Assembly: GCA_964570285.1 (NCBI GenBank)
Contig: CAZMXP010000014.1
Coordinates: forward strand, 1-64,000
Direction: 5' to 3'
Source of the DNA: CAZMXP01 sp964570285
GTDB taxonomy: Bacteria > Planctomycetota > PLA2
Length of the DNA stretch: 64,000 nucleotides
This document shows, piece by piece, positions 19,633-28,724 of this stretch. The number at the start of each line of letters is the position of its first letter. Within the stretch, counting starts at the first letter, position 1. The notes below the pieces were generated by a model, which worked only from the letters and a program-made list of their open reading frames with translations, did not search any database and had not been told where the DNA came from. The position numbers and the translations under genes are program-made.

Positions 19633-20747
19633 TAAGCTCGCGAGCGATGCGCGCACTCGTGGTCGTTCCGCTGCTTTCCGCTGTCGTGCTCGCGCAGGAG
19701 CCGGCGGCACCGGCCAACGACGAACTCGGCTTCCCGATCACCTTCAACGAGTCCATCCTGACGCGGGGGGACGTGCTGCGCGGCCTGCCGCCGGCGGAGA
19801 CGCTGGCGAGCCCGGCGGAGGTCAAGAAGCAGCGCGACCGGCTGCTGATGGAGCGGCTCACCGAGACGCTCGGGAGGCGGCAGGGGATCGTCATCGAGGA
19901 GCGCGACGTCAAGGACGAGGTCGAGCGGCAGATGACGAGGCTCGGTGGCGAGGCGAAGTTCTACGAGTACCTGTCGGAGACCGGGCAGACGCTCGAGGGG
20001 TTCCGCGAGAACATCCGGCTGCAGATCCTGCAGGCGCACATCGCGTACATGCTGGCCCAGGGCTACACGCCCGGCGGCCGGAAGATGCTGGAGTGGAACC
20101 CGGTGCCGACCCCGCGGGAGATCGCGACCGCCTGCCGGAACGACCCCGAGCGCCAGAGCGGCAAGGTCCGGCTGAGGGTCCACGAGATGGTCCTCGACGT
20201 CGACCTGGCCGAGCGGCGCCAGTTGCTCGCGCAACTCGTGCTCGGCAGCAAGCCGAAGGAGTGGCTGCAGGAGCAGATCGCCGCGAAACTGGCGCCGAAG
20301 CTCGTCGAAGTGCAGACCGCCCTCGACGGAGGGGAGCCCTTCGCCGCCGTCGCGGCCCGGCTCGGGGCGCCGGTCGCCGGGGAGAACCCGCGCTGGCTGG
20401 ACATGCCGCAGGGGGAGCCGCACGACGACGTGGACCGCTTCCTGCAGCAGGCGGCGGCGGGAGCCCGGAGCGAGCCGATCGCGATGCCGCTCGGCGGGTT
20501 CCGCCTGCTCTTCGTCGCGCAGTTGGAGCGTCCCGGGGAACTGCCCCCGAACGACCCGGGGGTCGTCGCAGGATACCGGGAGCGGATCCAGGAGCTGCGC
20601 CGGCGCAAGGCGGAGGCGCTCTTGCGCCTGAAGACCCTCGACGAGAGCACCGTGCGTCCCGAGCGGGTCGCTCAGGAGTTTCGCGCGACGCTGCTAGCCG
20701 GACTGCGCGAGGCGGAGACGGCCCTGCGTGTGCTCGGGGTGCATTGA
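19629..20747 (+). CDS. SurA-like periplasmic chaperone / degenerate parvulin
   Basis: This 372-residue protein has a signal peptide (MRALVVVPLLSAVVLA) that fits best if ATG 19647 is used; ATG 19629 gives the 4-base overlap with the preceding gene. Residues about 50-160 are a helical SurA N-terminal-like domain (ESILTRGDVLRGLP; EERDVKDEVERQMTRLGGEA, then the YEYL..TGQTLEGFRENIR pattern). The part that should be a parvulin domain (KVRLRVHEMVLDV; DGGEPFAAVAARLGA; LGGFRLLFVAQLE) keeps the layout but lacks a clear catalytic set, so foldase activity is doubtful. It probably assists folding of exported proteins, perhaps the adjacent peptidase. Confidence 0.78.
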   Translation: MISSRAMRALVVVPLLSAVVLAQEPAAPANDELGFPITFNESILTRGDVLRGLPPAETLASPAEVKKQRDRLLMERLTETLGRRQGIVIEERDVKDEVERQMTRLGGEAKFYEYLSETGQTLEGFRENIRLQILQAHIAYMLAQGYTPGGRKMLEWNPVPTPREIATACRNDPERQSGKVRLRVHEMVLDVDLAERRQLLAQLVLGSKPKEWLQEQIAAKLAPKLVEVQTALDGGEPFAAVAARLGAPVAGENPRWLDMPQGEPHDDVDRFLQQAAAGARSEPIAMPLGGFRLLFVAQLERPGELPPNDPGVVAGYRERIQELRRRKAEALLRLKTLDESTVRPERVAQEFRATLLAGLREAETALRVLGVH

Positions 20748-20902
20748 ACACACCCAACATCTTGTGCGGGAACGGGTTACGAAAAAACCGAACCGCAGGC
20801 GGGAGCCTGCGTTATCCAATCAGTAGAATACGCCCGGCGCGGACGGCGCCAGGCGCGTAGCCGCAGGAACCAGAGCCCCGACCAGAGCCCCGAGAGGTAG
20901 AC

Positions 20903-22438
20903 ATGCGAAGGATTACCGACCACCGAATCGAAGAAGGCGGGATCAACGACGCGATCCAGTCGATCATGAAGAACTCCCCCTGGTGGATGATCTCGCTCGT
21001 CATCCATCTCGTGATCGGGTTGATCCTCTGGAACCTCCAGGCGGACGTGCGCAAGAGCGGCCTCGGGGGGAACCTGATGGCCGAGCTGCCCCCGAAGGAG
21101 GAGGAGCCCGAGGAGGAGATCGAGGAGCCGGAACCGGAGATCCCCGAGGAGGAGATCCAGGAGCAGCCGATCATCACCGAGGAGACCGACGACCACAACG
21201 AGGTGGACACCGACAGCGAGTTCGAGGAGACGGCGGGGGAGGACGGCCTCGCCGACGCCCCGTTCACCGGCCCCAGCACGAACTCGGCGATCGGTCTCGG
21301 CGGCGGCGCGGGCGGCGGCAAGCGCGGGCGCGGCGGCAAGCGCAACGCGAAGGCGGGCGGCGGCAGCGGCATGACCGAGGACGCCGTCGAACTCGGCCTC
21401 AAGTGGCTCGCCGACCATCAGGACGTGGACGAGGACGGCAAGTGGGACTGCGACGACTTCGCGAAGCACGACAGCCCCGAGGACCGGTGCGACGGCCCCG
21501 GCGGCCCCCTATACGACACGGGCGTGACCGGCCTCGCGCTGCTCGCCTTCCTCGGCGCGGGCTACACCGACCGCGGCAACGAACGCGAGAACAAGTACGC
21601 GAAGAACGTGCGCGCCGGCCTGCGCTACCTGATGACGAGCCAGGACGACGACGGCTGCTTCAGCCCGCGTTCGAGCCAGCACTTCATGTACAACCACGCG
21701 ATTGCGGCGCTGGCGATGAGCGAGGCCTACTGGATGACCCGCAACCCGCGCTACAAGAAGCCGGCGCAGGACGGGCTCAACTTCATCTCGCAGGCGCGCA
21801 ATCCCTACCTCGCGTGGCGCTACGAGCCGCGCGGCGGCGAAAACGACACCTCCGTGACCGGCTGGATGGTGATGGCGCTCAAGTCGGGCAAGTTCGGCGG
21901 TCTCGAGATCGACCCCGACGCCTTCGAGGGCGCCCGCCAGTGGATCGACAAGATGACCGACCCTGAGTTCGGGCAGGTCGGCTACAACATGCCCGGCGGC
22001 ACCCCGGCCCGTCCGGAGGGGTTGCAGGACAAGTTCCCGCCGGAGAAGTCGCAGTCGATGACCGCGGTGGGCATCCTCACCCGCATCTTCCTCGGCGAGG
22101 ATCCCCGCCAGAGCAAGATGATCGCGATGGGCGCGAAGCTCTGCACGGAAAAGCCGCCGGTCTGGAACCCGAACGACGGCTCGATCGACATGTACTACTG
22201 GTACTACGCGACGCTCGCGATCTTCCAGGTCGGCGGCGCCGAGTGGAAGAAGTGGAACGAAGCGATGGTGCCCGCGATCGTGAAGAGCCAGCACCCCAAG
22301 GGCAGCGGCAACCGCACCGGCTCCTGGGATCCGATCGATCCGTGGGGCCACGACGGTGGACGCGTCTACTCGACCGCCTGCATGGTCATGTGCCTGCAGG
22401 TCTACTACCGGTACGACCGCGTCTTCGGCATCCGGTAG
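20903..22438 (+). CDS. Membrane-anchored squalene-cyclase / prenyltransferase-like alpha-toroid protein
   Basis: This 511-residue protein has residues 24-46 (NSPWWMISLVIHLVIGLILW) as one TM anchor. Residues about 60-115 are extremely acidic (PPKEEEPEEEIEEPEPEIPE) and about 130-155 are Gly/Lys/Arg-rich (GGGAGGGKRGRGGKRN). The C-terminal 350 residues have repeated alpha-toroid motifs (GLKWLADHQDVDEDGKW; GLRYLMTSQDDDGCF; GLNFISQARNP; TSVTGWMVMALKSG; YYWYYATLAIFQ; YSTACMVMCLQ) like squalene-hopene cyclases and terpenoid toroids. The cyclase DXDD acid motif is not evident, so a binding or structural role is likelier. The N-terminus resembles TonB-type anchors. The preceding 155-base gap should hold the promoter. 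Confidence 0.8.
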   Translation: MRRITDHRIEEGGINDAIQSIMKNSPWWMISLVIHLVIGLILWNLQADVRKSGLGGNLMAELPPKEEEPEEEIEEPEPEIPEEEIQEQPIITEETDDHNEVDTDSEFEETAGEDGLADAPFTGPSTNSAIGLGGGAGGGKRGRGGKRNAKAGGGSGMTEDAVELGLKWLADHQDVDEDGKWDCDDFAKHDSPEDRCDGPGGPLYDTGVTGLALLAFLGAGYTDRGNERENKYAKNVRAGLRYLMTSQDDDGCFSPRSSQHFMYNHAIAALAMSEAYWMTRNPRYKKPAQDGLNFISQARNPYLAWRYEPRGGENDTSVTGWMVMALKSGKFGGLEIDPDAFEGARQWIDKMTDPEFGQVGYNMPGGTPARPEGLQDKFPPEKSQSMTAVGILTRIFLGEDPRQSKMIAMGAKLCTEKPPVWNPNDGSIDMYYWYYATLAIFQVGGAEWKKWNEAMVPAIVKSQHPKGSGNRTGSWDPIDPWGHDGGRVYSTACMVMCLQVYYRYDRVFGIR

Positions 22439-22457
22439 AGCCGACCCGGCTTTCCCG

Positions 22458-22487
22458 GCCGCGGCCTCCCTCCCGGGAGGCCGCGGC
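22458..22487 (+). terminator. Strong hairpin terminator
   Basis: GCCGCGGCCTCCC and GGGAGGCCGCGGC form a perfect 13-bp stem with a TCCC loop, followed by GTTT, 20 bases after the stop of the toroid protein. Confidence 0.7.
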
Positions 22488-22513
22488 GTTTCTGCCGCTA
22501 TACTCTCGGGCCG

Positions 22514-23689
22514 ATGTCCATCGCCACCAACGTCGCCTCCGCGCTGGAGCGGGCCTCGTGGATCCGCCGCATGTTCGAGGCGGCCAACCGGCTGAGGGCC
22601 GAGCGCGGCGACGAGGCCGTGGCCGACCTGAGCCTCGGCAACCCCTGCAACGAGCCCCCCGCCGCCTTCTTCGAGGCGCTCGCGGAGGAGGCGTCGGTGC
22701 GCACCGGCCTGCGCCACCGCTACATGAGCAACGCGGGCTATCCCGAAGTGCGCGAGCGCGTCGCGGCGCATCTCGGGAGGCGCACCGGCCTCGCGTACGC
22801 GCCCGAGGACATCTGCATGAGCGTGGGGGCCGCGGGGGCCATCAACGCGCTGCTGCGCGCGCTGCTCGACCCGGGCGACGAGGTCGTGCTCAGCTCCCCC
22901 TGCTTTGTCGAGTACCCCTTCTACATCGAGAACTTCCAGGGGATCGCCTGCGCGGTGCCCCCGACGCCCGACTTCGTGCCGGACCCGCAGCGGATCGCCG
23001 ACGCCTGCACCGCGAGCACCCGCGCGGTGCTGCTCAACGCCCCCAACAACCCCACCGGCCGCATCTATCCCGAGCGCTTCTGGCGCGATCTGGGCCGCGC
23101 GCTCGCGGGGCGGTCGGCGGCCCTGAGCCGCCCGATCTACCTCATCTTCGACGACCCCTACCACCACCTCTGGTTCACCGACGCGCCCCCGCCCGAGCCC
23201 GCCCGCTTCTACGACCAGGTGCTCTACGTGACGAGCTTCAGCAAGGACCTCGGCCTCGCCGGCGAGCGCATCGGCTACTCGGCGATCCACCCCGGCGCCG
23301 CGGGCCGCGAGCAGCTTCGCGCCGCGCTCCCCTTCGCGATGCGGGCGCTGGGCCACGTGAACGCGCCCGCGTCGATGCAGCGCGCGGCGGTGCGCCTGAT
23401 CGACCTGCCCCGCGACGACGTGCGCGCCTTCTACCGGAGCCGGCGCGAGCGCGTGAGCGCGGCGCTGACCTCGGCGGGGATCGCCTTCCCGCCGCTCGAC
23501 GGCGCCTTCTACGCGTTTCCCGAGAGCCCCGAGCCCGACGACCTGGTCTTCTGCCGGCGCATGCTCGACCAGGGGCTCGTCATCGTGCCCGGCACGGCCT
23601 TCGGCGTGCCCGGGCGATTCCGCATCAGCTACTCCGTGGCCGAGAACGTGCTCGAGCGCGGCCTCGCGATCCTCCGCCGCGCGCTTTGA
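22514..23689 (+). CDS. Class I/II PLP-dependent aminotransferase
   Basis: This 391-residue fold-type I enzyme has the cofactor-binding set DLSLGNP near the N-terminus, NAPNNPTG at about residue 176, a DDPYHHL loop (Asp binding the pyridine N, Tyr), the Schiff-base Lys in SFSKDLGLAGERIGY near 246, and the Arg in RFRISYSV near the C-terminus (substrate carboxylate). It transfers an amino group between an amino acid and a 2-oxo acid. The substrate is not readable; the NPCNEPP/GNP pattern resembles aspartate/aromatic-type enzymes. The next gene starts only 16 bases downstream, so they are probably co-transcribed. Confidence 0.9.
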   Translation: MSIATNVASALERASWIRRMFEAANRLRAERGDEAVADLSLGNPCNEPPAAFFEALAEEASVRTGLRHRYMSNAGYPEVRERVAAHLGRRTGLAYAPEDICMSVGAAGAINALLRALLDPGDEVVLSSPCFVEYPFYIENFQGIACAVPPTPDFVPDPQRIADACTASTRAVLLNAPNNPTGRIYPERFWRDLGRALAGRSAALSRPIYLIFDDPYHHLWFTDAPPPEPARFYDQVLYVTSFSKDLGLAGERIGYSAIHPGAAGREQLRAALPFAMRALGHVNAPASMQRAAVRLIDLPRDDVRAFYRSRRERVSAALTSAGIAFPPLDGAFYAFPESPEPDDLVFCRRMLDQGLVIVPGTAFGVPGRFRISYSVAENVLERGLAILRRAL

Positions 23690-23705
23690 TAGGATTCGCG
23701 CCGCC

Positions 23706-25481
23706 ATGCCCCGCTTCCCGTCCGTCTGCGTGCTCGGCGGCGCAGGTCTCGTCGGCTACCAGGTGAGCCGTGAACTGCTCCGCGAGGGTGCGACCCGCCA
23801 CCTGCTGATCGTCTCCCTCGGCCAGGCGGAGGTGCGCGACGCGGTGGCCCGACTCCGCGAGGAGTTCCCGGCGGACCGCGGCTATGCGATCGACGGGCGC
23901 TACGGCAACATCTTCGCCCGGGGCCGGATGGGCGACCCGTTCCTCCCCCCGTCCCCCCTCCAGCCCGAGCGCCGGGACCAGGCGCGCATGCGCGACCTGC
24001 TCTCGGACATCTACGAGGATTTCGAGGGGGCGCGGCGCGCCTCGGCGCTCTGCGACCTGCTGCTCGCGGCGCGGCCCGGGGCGGTCGTCGACTGCATCAA
24101 CACCGCGACCGCGATCTCCTACCAGGACGTGCCCACCGCGGCGAAACAGCTCATGGCCGACCTCGGCCTGCGCGGCGGCGCCGGGGGCGCGGACGCGGTG
24201 CAGTTGCGCGAGGACGTGCTCACGCTGCTCGCCTCGGTGGAGATCCCGCAGTTGATCCTCCACGTGAGGCTCCTGCAGTCGGCGTTGAAGGAGGCGGGCT
24301 GCGAGGTCTACCTCAAGGTCGGCACGACGGGCACCGGCGGCATGGGGCTCAACATCCCCTACACGCACGGCGAGGACAAGCCGAGCCCGACCCTGATGGC
24401 GAAGACCGCCGTCGCCTTCGCCCACACGGGCCTGCTCTTCCTCGGGGCGCGCACCGAGGGGGGGCCCGCGTTCAAGGAGCTGAAGCCCGCCGCGATGATC
24501 GGCTACCGCGAGGTGGCCGTGCACGAGGTGCCGGGCTACGTCTGGGAGCGCGTGCAGGGGCGATTCCAGCGGCGCCGCGCGCCGTCGCGGCCGCTCTTCC
24601 GCGCGAAGCGGGTCTCGCTCGGCGAGCCCCTCGACCTGACGCCGGATGCGTCGCGTTTCGAGGTGCGCGCGGACGCGGCGGGCGCGCCGCGCACGATCCG
24701 GCTCGCCTGCGTGAACACCGGCGAGAACGGATGGTTCGCGCGCGGGGAGTTCGAGGCGATCACCGCGCTCGACCAGATGGAGATGATCACGCCCGAGGAG
24801 ATCGCCCGAGCCGCGGTGCAGGAGCTCTGCGGCCGGTCGACCGGCCGCGACGTGATCGCCGCGCTCGACGGCGCGATCCAGGGCCCGACCTACAAGGGGG
24901 GGCTCCTGCGCCAGGTAGCGCTCGACCGGATCGGCCGGATCGAGAAGGAGGGCTCGGTGCCGAGCGTCGCGCTGGGGGATCTCGGCCCGCCGCAGCTCTC
25001 GAAGTACCTCTTCGAGCTCTCGCTGCTGCGCGCGGCCTACGCCACGCTGGAGGAGACCGAGGCGAAGCTGCGCGGCCCCGGGGCGGCGGCGCACCTCGAA
25101 CGGCTGCTGGCGGGCCTCGAGGACCTGCGCGACCTGATCGTCTCCGTCGGCATCCCGGTCCTGCTGCCCGACGGCCAGACCATCCTGCGCGGCCCCGAGG
25201 TGAAGATCCCGGGCTACGACCCCGCGCTCCCCGCGCGCGCCCTCTCGCCCGAGGAGATCGACACGCATGCCGCCAAGGGGTGGGTCGACCTGCGCCCCTC
25301 CAACCTGCACCGCTGGGCCGACCGCCTCGCGCTGCTGCTCGCGTCGCGCCGCGGCGGCTCCGCCGGCGCCTCCGACGCGATGGGCCACGAGACCTACGGC
25401 CGCGACGACTTCCGCATCGGCGAGGTCGTGGCGTGGGTCTTCGCCAACGACCCGGCGTTCCGGGGGTTCCGCATCAAGTAG
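23706..25481 (+). CDS. Large Rossmann-fold (SDR-like) protein of unknown function
   Basis: This 591-residue protein opens with a dinucleotide-binding fingerprint, CVLGGAGLVGYQVSRELL (GxxGxxG at residues 10-16), and later VVDCINTATAISYQDVP. SDR/epimerase-like features continue to about residue 300, including TGTGGMGLNIPYTHGED. The C-terminal half (about 300-591), with AAVQELCGRSTGRDVIAALD and RWADRLALLLASRR, is not recognised. The length is twice a normal SDR. No classical YxxxK catalytic pair is obvious. The 16-base spacing suggests an operon with the aminotransferase upstream, so an amino-acid or sugar-amine pathway is possible but unproven. Confidence 0.75.
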   Translation: MPRFPSVCVLGGAGLVGYQVSRELLREGATRHLLIVSLGQAEVRDAVARLREEFPADRGYAIDGRYGNIFARGRMGDPFLPPSPLQPERRDQARMRDLLSDIYEDFEGARRASALCDLLLAARPGAVVDCINTATAISYQDVPTAAKQLMADLGLRGGAGGADAVQLREDVLTLLASVEIPQLILHVRLLQSALKEAGCEVYLKVGTTGTGGMGLNIPYTHGEDKPSPTLMAKTAVAFAHTGLLFLGARTEGGPAFKELKPAAMIGYREVAVHEVPGYVWERVQGRFQRRRAPSRPLFRAKRVSLGEPLDLTPDASRFEVRADAAGAPRTIRLACVNTGENGWFARGEFEAITALDQMEMITPEEIARAAVQELCGRSTGRDVIAALDGAIQGPTYKGGLLRQVALDRIGRIEKEGSVPSVALGDLGPPQLSKYLFELSLLRAAYATLEETEAKLRGPGAAAHLERLLAGLEDLRDLIVSVGIPVLLPDGQTILRGPEVKIPGYDPALPARALSPEEIDTHAAKGWVDLRPSNLHRWADRLALLLASRRGGSAGASDAMGHETYGRDDFRIGEVVAWVFANDPAFRGFRIK

Positions 25482-25489
25482 CGGGGGCG

Positions 25490-25762
25490 CTACTTCTTCG
25501 CGGCGGCGTTCTTGGCGCGGGCGAGGCGGGACTTGAGGCGCGACGCCTTGTTGGGGTGGATCAGGAGGCGCTTGGCGGCCTTGTCGAGCATCTGCTGGGC
25601 GCGGCGCACGGAGACCTCGGTCTCGACCGACGCGGGGCTCTCGGCCACCCCCGTGCGCGCCTTCTTGACGCTCGTGCGCATCGTCGCGATCTGGGTGCGA
25701 TTGTGCGCGCGACGCTTCTCGCTCTTCCGGTGGTTCTTCTTCGCGGTGCGGGAGTGTGCCAT
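25490..25762 (-). CDS. rpsT: 30S ribosomal protein S20
   Basis: This 90-residue, Lys/Arg/Ala-rich three-helix protein binds 16S rRNA early in 30S assembly. Hallmarks are the N-terminal MAHSRTAKKNHRKSEKRRAH, then NRTQIATMRTSVKKA, and the C-terminal HPNKASRLKSRLARA. The length is normal (85-95). It is convergent with the Rossmann gene, with only 8 bases between stops. It is followed on the same strand (upstream in transcription) by the TPR gene 17 bases away. Confidence 0.97.
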   Translation of the reverse strand: MAHSRTAKKNHRKSEKRRAHNRTQIATMRTSVKKARTGVAESPASVETEVSVRRAQQMLDKAAKRLLIHPNKASRLKSRLARAKNAAAKK

Positions 25763-25779
25763 GGCGTTGTTTCCGGCTC

Positions 25780-27153
25780 TCAGTCCGAGAGGCGGAGTGT
25801 ACCCGGCTTCCCGCCCGACTCCAGCTTGCGCAGCCGCTCGGCGACGTCCTTGAAGCCGATATCCACCTCGTAGAGCTTCTGGAAGAACTCCTTCGCCTTG
25901 TCCCGCTGGCCCATCTGCTCGTAGACCTCCGCCTGGGCGTAGTAGACCTCCTTCACCCGGGCGGACATGCCGCTCTGGCCTTCGAGGGCCTGCTCGAGCT
26001 GGCGGATGGCGAGATCGTACTGCCCCTTCGCCGCGAAGGTGCGCCCGAGGCGGAGCTGCGACTCCCCGCGGAACTTCGGGTCGCGCACGGTCTGCTGGTA
26101 CTGCACGATCGCCTCGTCGAGCTCGCCGCGCGCGAGCAGCAGGTCGCCCAGGTTGAAGCGGAGGTTGAGATCGGTCGGGTAGGCCTTGACGCGGCGCTTG
26201 TACTCCTCGGTCCGGAGGTCGAGGAGCTCCTTCTCCTTCGCCGCCGCCTCGGCGGCCTTGCCCGCGCTCTTCAGCTTGTAGGCGGCCTCCTCGGCCTGCT
26301 CGAGCAGGACGTCGCCCCGGGCGAACTGCGTCGGGTAGTCGTCGGGCTTGACCTTGAGCGCCTTGTCGAGCGTCGCCGTCGCGGCGCCGTAGTCCTTGAG
26401 CTTCACCAACACGGTGGCGAGCTCCCGGTAGAGATCGAGCTTGGCCGGGTCCTTCGCGATGCGCGCCTCGAGCTCCCGCTGCTGCCCGACGAGGTCCTCG
26501 TCGGTGCGGTAGAGCCGCCCCTCCTGCTCGAGCTTGCCCGCGGCATCCTTGTCCTTCACGAGGTCGCGGCTCGACTTCGCGGTCTCGAACCCGGTCTCCT
26601 TCAGCGACGCCTCCGCCGCGACGTTCTTGCGCGCCTTGATCGCGTCCTGGTCCTGCGGCGCGAGCTTCACCGCGCGGTCGAAGGTGTCGTGGGCGCGCTG
26701 GATCTCGCCGTTGCGCCAGAGCAGGTTGCCGAGCTTCTTCAGCGCGGTGACGTCGTTGGGGTCGTGCTCCGCCGCGGTCTCGTACGCGAAGATCGCCGCG
26801 TTCAGGTGGCCGGCCTGCGCGGCGCTGTCGCCGAGCAGCATGTTCACGCGCTTGCTCTTCGGGTCCTGCGTCAGGTAGCGCTCGCAGGCCATCATGTACC
26901 CCTCGGGATTGCCCTTCCGCCCGAGCCCGGCGAAGAACATGCCGAGGCGCTTGCCCATCGCGGTGAAGAAGAGGAGGCCCGCGCTCGGATACGACTTCTC
27001 GTACTTCTTCATCTCGGCGGCCCGGAGGCCGGCCCGCGCCTTGCGTTCGTTCGGGGCGAACGAGACTGCTTCGAGGAAGATCGAGATGGCGTAGTCGTAG
27101 TTGCGCTTCTGGAGGGCGTCTTCGCCCTTTTCGATGAGCTTGGTAATGTTCAT
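25780..27153 (-). CDS. Cytoplasmic TPR-repeat protein
   Basis: This 457-residue protein has no signal peptide. TPR-like helical hairpins run throughout: LQKRNYDYAISIFLEAVSFA, GHLNAAIFAYETAAEHDPND, GEIQRAHDTFDRAVKLAPQD, KDYGAATATLDKALKVKPDD, GELDEAIVQYQQTVRDPK, GQYDLAIRQLEQALEG and GQRDKAKEFFQKLYEVD. A charged coiled-coil segment of about 50 residues (SLKETGFETAKSSRDLVKDK) separates two sets. It is likely a scaffold for protein complexes; the partner is unknown. It lies directly upstream of rpsT. Confidence 0.85.
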   Translation of the reverse strand: MNITKLIEKGEDALQKRNYDYAISIFLEAVSFAPNERKARAGLRAAEMKKYEKSYPSAGLLFFTAMGKRLGMFFAGLGRKGNPEGYMMACERYLTQDPKSKRVNMLLGDSAAQAGHLNAAIFAYETAAEHDPNDVTALKKLGNLLWRNGEIQRAHDTFDRAVKLAPQDQDAIKARKNVAAEASLKETGFETAKSSRDLVKDKDAAGKLEQEGRLYRTDEDLVGQQRELEARIAKDPAKLDLYRELATVLVKLKDYGAATATLDKALKVKPDDYPTQFARGDVLLEQAEEAAYKLKSAGKAAEAAAKEKELLDLRTEEYKRRVKAYPTDLNLRFNLGDLLLARGELDEAIVQYQQTVRDPKFRGESQLRLGRTFAAKGQYDLAIRQLEQALEGQSGMSARVKEVYYAQAEVYEQMGQRDKAKEFFQKLYEVDIGFKDVAERLRKLESGGKPGTLRLSD

Positions 27154-27266
27154 GATTCAGGGGGGCCCGGGGGGCGACCCCCCCTTGTAAACGCCGGGGG
27201 GGGCCCCGTCAATCGAACCCCGGCGGTTGGGCGCCGTCCCCCGCGCCCCCTTACACTCACGGAAGG

Positions 27267-27767
27267 ATGGAAATCGTCTACTACCCGGATCCGGCGCTGC
27301 GCCGCCGTGCCGCGCCGGTGACGCTGCCCCGGGAGGGGCTGGCCGACCTGGCGCGCGCGATGCTGCTCGCCATGAAGGAGGCGGAGGGGGTGGGACTGGC
27401 CGCGCCGCAGGTCGCCGAGGACGTCCGGATGTTTGTCGCGAGCGAGACCGGCGAGATCGCGCACGCGCTCGTCTGCGTCAACCCCGTGGTGCAGCCGTTC
27501 GGGCCCGCGGTCGAGTTCGAGGAGGGGTGCCTCTCGCTGCCGGGCGTCCGGGCCGTGATCACGAGACCCGAGGGGGCGAGGATGGTCTGGGAGGATCTCG
27601 ACGGCACGCGGCACGAGGGCGAGTTCCACGCGCTGCTCGCGCGCATCCTCCAGCACGAGTACGACCATCTCGAAGGCGTGCTTTTCTTCGATCGGATGAC
27701 GCCCGCGGACCGCCTCCGCGTGCGCGCCGACCTGGACGCCTTCGAGGCGCAGTACCGGCCCCGGTGA
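27267..27767 (+). CDS. def: Peptide deformylase
   Basis: This 166-residue enzyme removes the formyl group from nascent N-terminal fMet. All three metal motifs are present: GVGLAAPQ (residues about 41-48), EGCLSLPG (about 88-95, Cys metal ligand) and HEYDHLEG (about 130-137, the two His ligands and catalytic Glu). The ribosome site GGAAGG lies just before ATG 27267. Its TGA overlaps the GTG start of ribF (GTGA), so the two are translationally coupled. Confidence 0.96.
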   Translation: MEIVYYPDPALRRRAAPVTLPREGLADLARAMLLAMKEAEGVGLAAPQVAEDVRMFVASETGEIAHALVCVNPVVQPFGPAVEFEEGCLSLPGVRAVITRPEGARMVWEDLDGTRHEGEFHALLARILQHEYDHLEGVLFFDRMTPADRLRVRADLDAFEAQYRPR

Positions 27768-28699
27768 GGAGACTGACGGGACTGGACGCCGCCCGGCCGG
27801 GCGAGGCGCGGGAGCCGGTCGCGACCGTCGGGGTCTTCGACGGGGTGCACCGCGGGCACTCGCACCTGCTCTACGAGCTGCGCCGCTGGTCGGGAGCGGT
27901 GGGCGGGACGGCGTGCGTGCTCACCTTCGACCGCCATCCGGCGGCGCTGCTGCGCGGCGTCGAGGTCCCGATGATCCTCTCGGTCGAGAACCGGCTGCTC
28001 GAACTGGAGCGGCACGGCGTCGATCTCGCGTGGGTGATCGACTTCGGCGCGGTCCGCGACCTCTCGCCCGAGGCGTTCCTGCGCGACGTGCTCGTCGGGC
28101 GCCTGGGATGCCGTCGCCTGCTGCTCGGCTTCGACAGCACCCTCGGCAAGGACCGGGCCGGCACCACGCGAAACCTGCCCGCCCTGGGGGCGCAGCAGGG
28201 GGTCGAGGTGCGGGTCGCCCCGCCCATCTTCGACAAGGAGGGCAGGAAGATCAGCTCGACGGCGATCCGCGACGCGATCCGCCGCGGGGATCTGCAGGCG
28301 GCCGCCAACGTGCTCGGCCGACCCTTCACGATCCGCGGCCCGGTGGTGCGCGGGGCGGGACGCGGGCGCGCGCTCGGGGTGGCCACCGCCAATCTCGACC
28401 TCACGGGTCAACTCGTGCCGCCGGACGGCGTCTACCTCGTCCGCGTCTACGCGGGGGAGCGGACCGCGCCCGCGGTGGCCAACCTCGGCGTCGGCCCCAC
28501 CTTCGGCGCGGGGGGCATCCGGCGCCTCGAGGTCCACGTGCCGGGCTGGAGCGGCGACCTCTACGGGGAGACGCTCGAGGTCGGTCTCGTCCGGTGGCTG
28601 CGCGACGAACGGCGCTTCGCGGACGCGGAGGCGCTGCGCGCCCAGATCGACCTCGATCTCGCGGCCCTCGCGCAGGCGGTGGCAAGCGGCGAACTCTGA
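27764..28699 (+). CDS. ribF: Bifunctional riboflavin kinase / FMN adenylyltransferase
   Basis: This 311-residue protein makes FMN from riboflavin and then FAD. The N-terminal adenylyltransferase domain has GVFDGVHRGH (residues about 23-32), FDRHPAALL and the ISSTAIRDAI motif. The C-terminal kinase domain has GRPFTIRGPVVRGAGRGRAL and TANLDL; the usual LGFPTAN is LGVATAN here. It ends with the helix region ADAEALRAQIDLDLAAL. The GTG 27764 start overlaps the def stop. tRNA-Phe follows 25 bases downstream. Confidence 0.94.
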   Translation: MRRLTGLDAARPGEAREPVATVGVFDGVHRGHSHLLYELRRWSGAVGGTACVLTFDRHPAALLRGVEVPMILSVENRLLELERHGVDLAWVIDFGAVRDLSPEAFLRDVLVGRLGCRRLLLGFDSTLGKDRAGTTRNLPALGAQQGVEVRVAPPIFDKEGRKISSTAIRDAIRRGDLQAAANVLGRPFTIRGPVVRGAGRGRALGVATANLDLTGQLVPPDGVYLVRVYAGERTAPAVANLGVGPTFGAGGIRRLEVHVPGWSGDLYGETLEVGLVRWLRDERRFADAEALRAQIDLDLAALAQAVASGEL

Positions 28700-28724
28700 T
28701 GCTATACGTCTAGATCTCCCCTGT

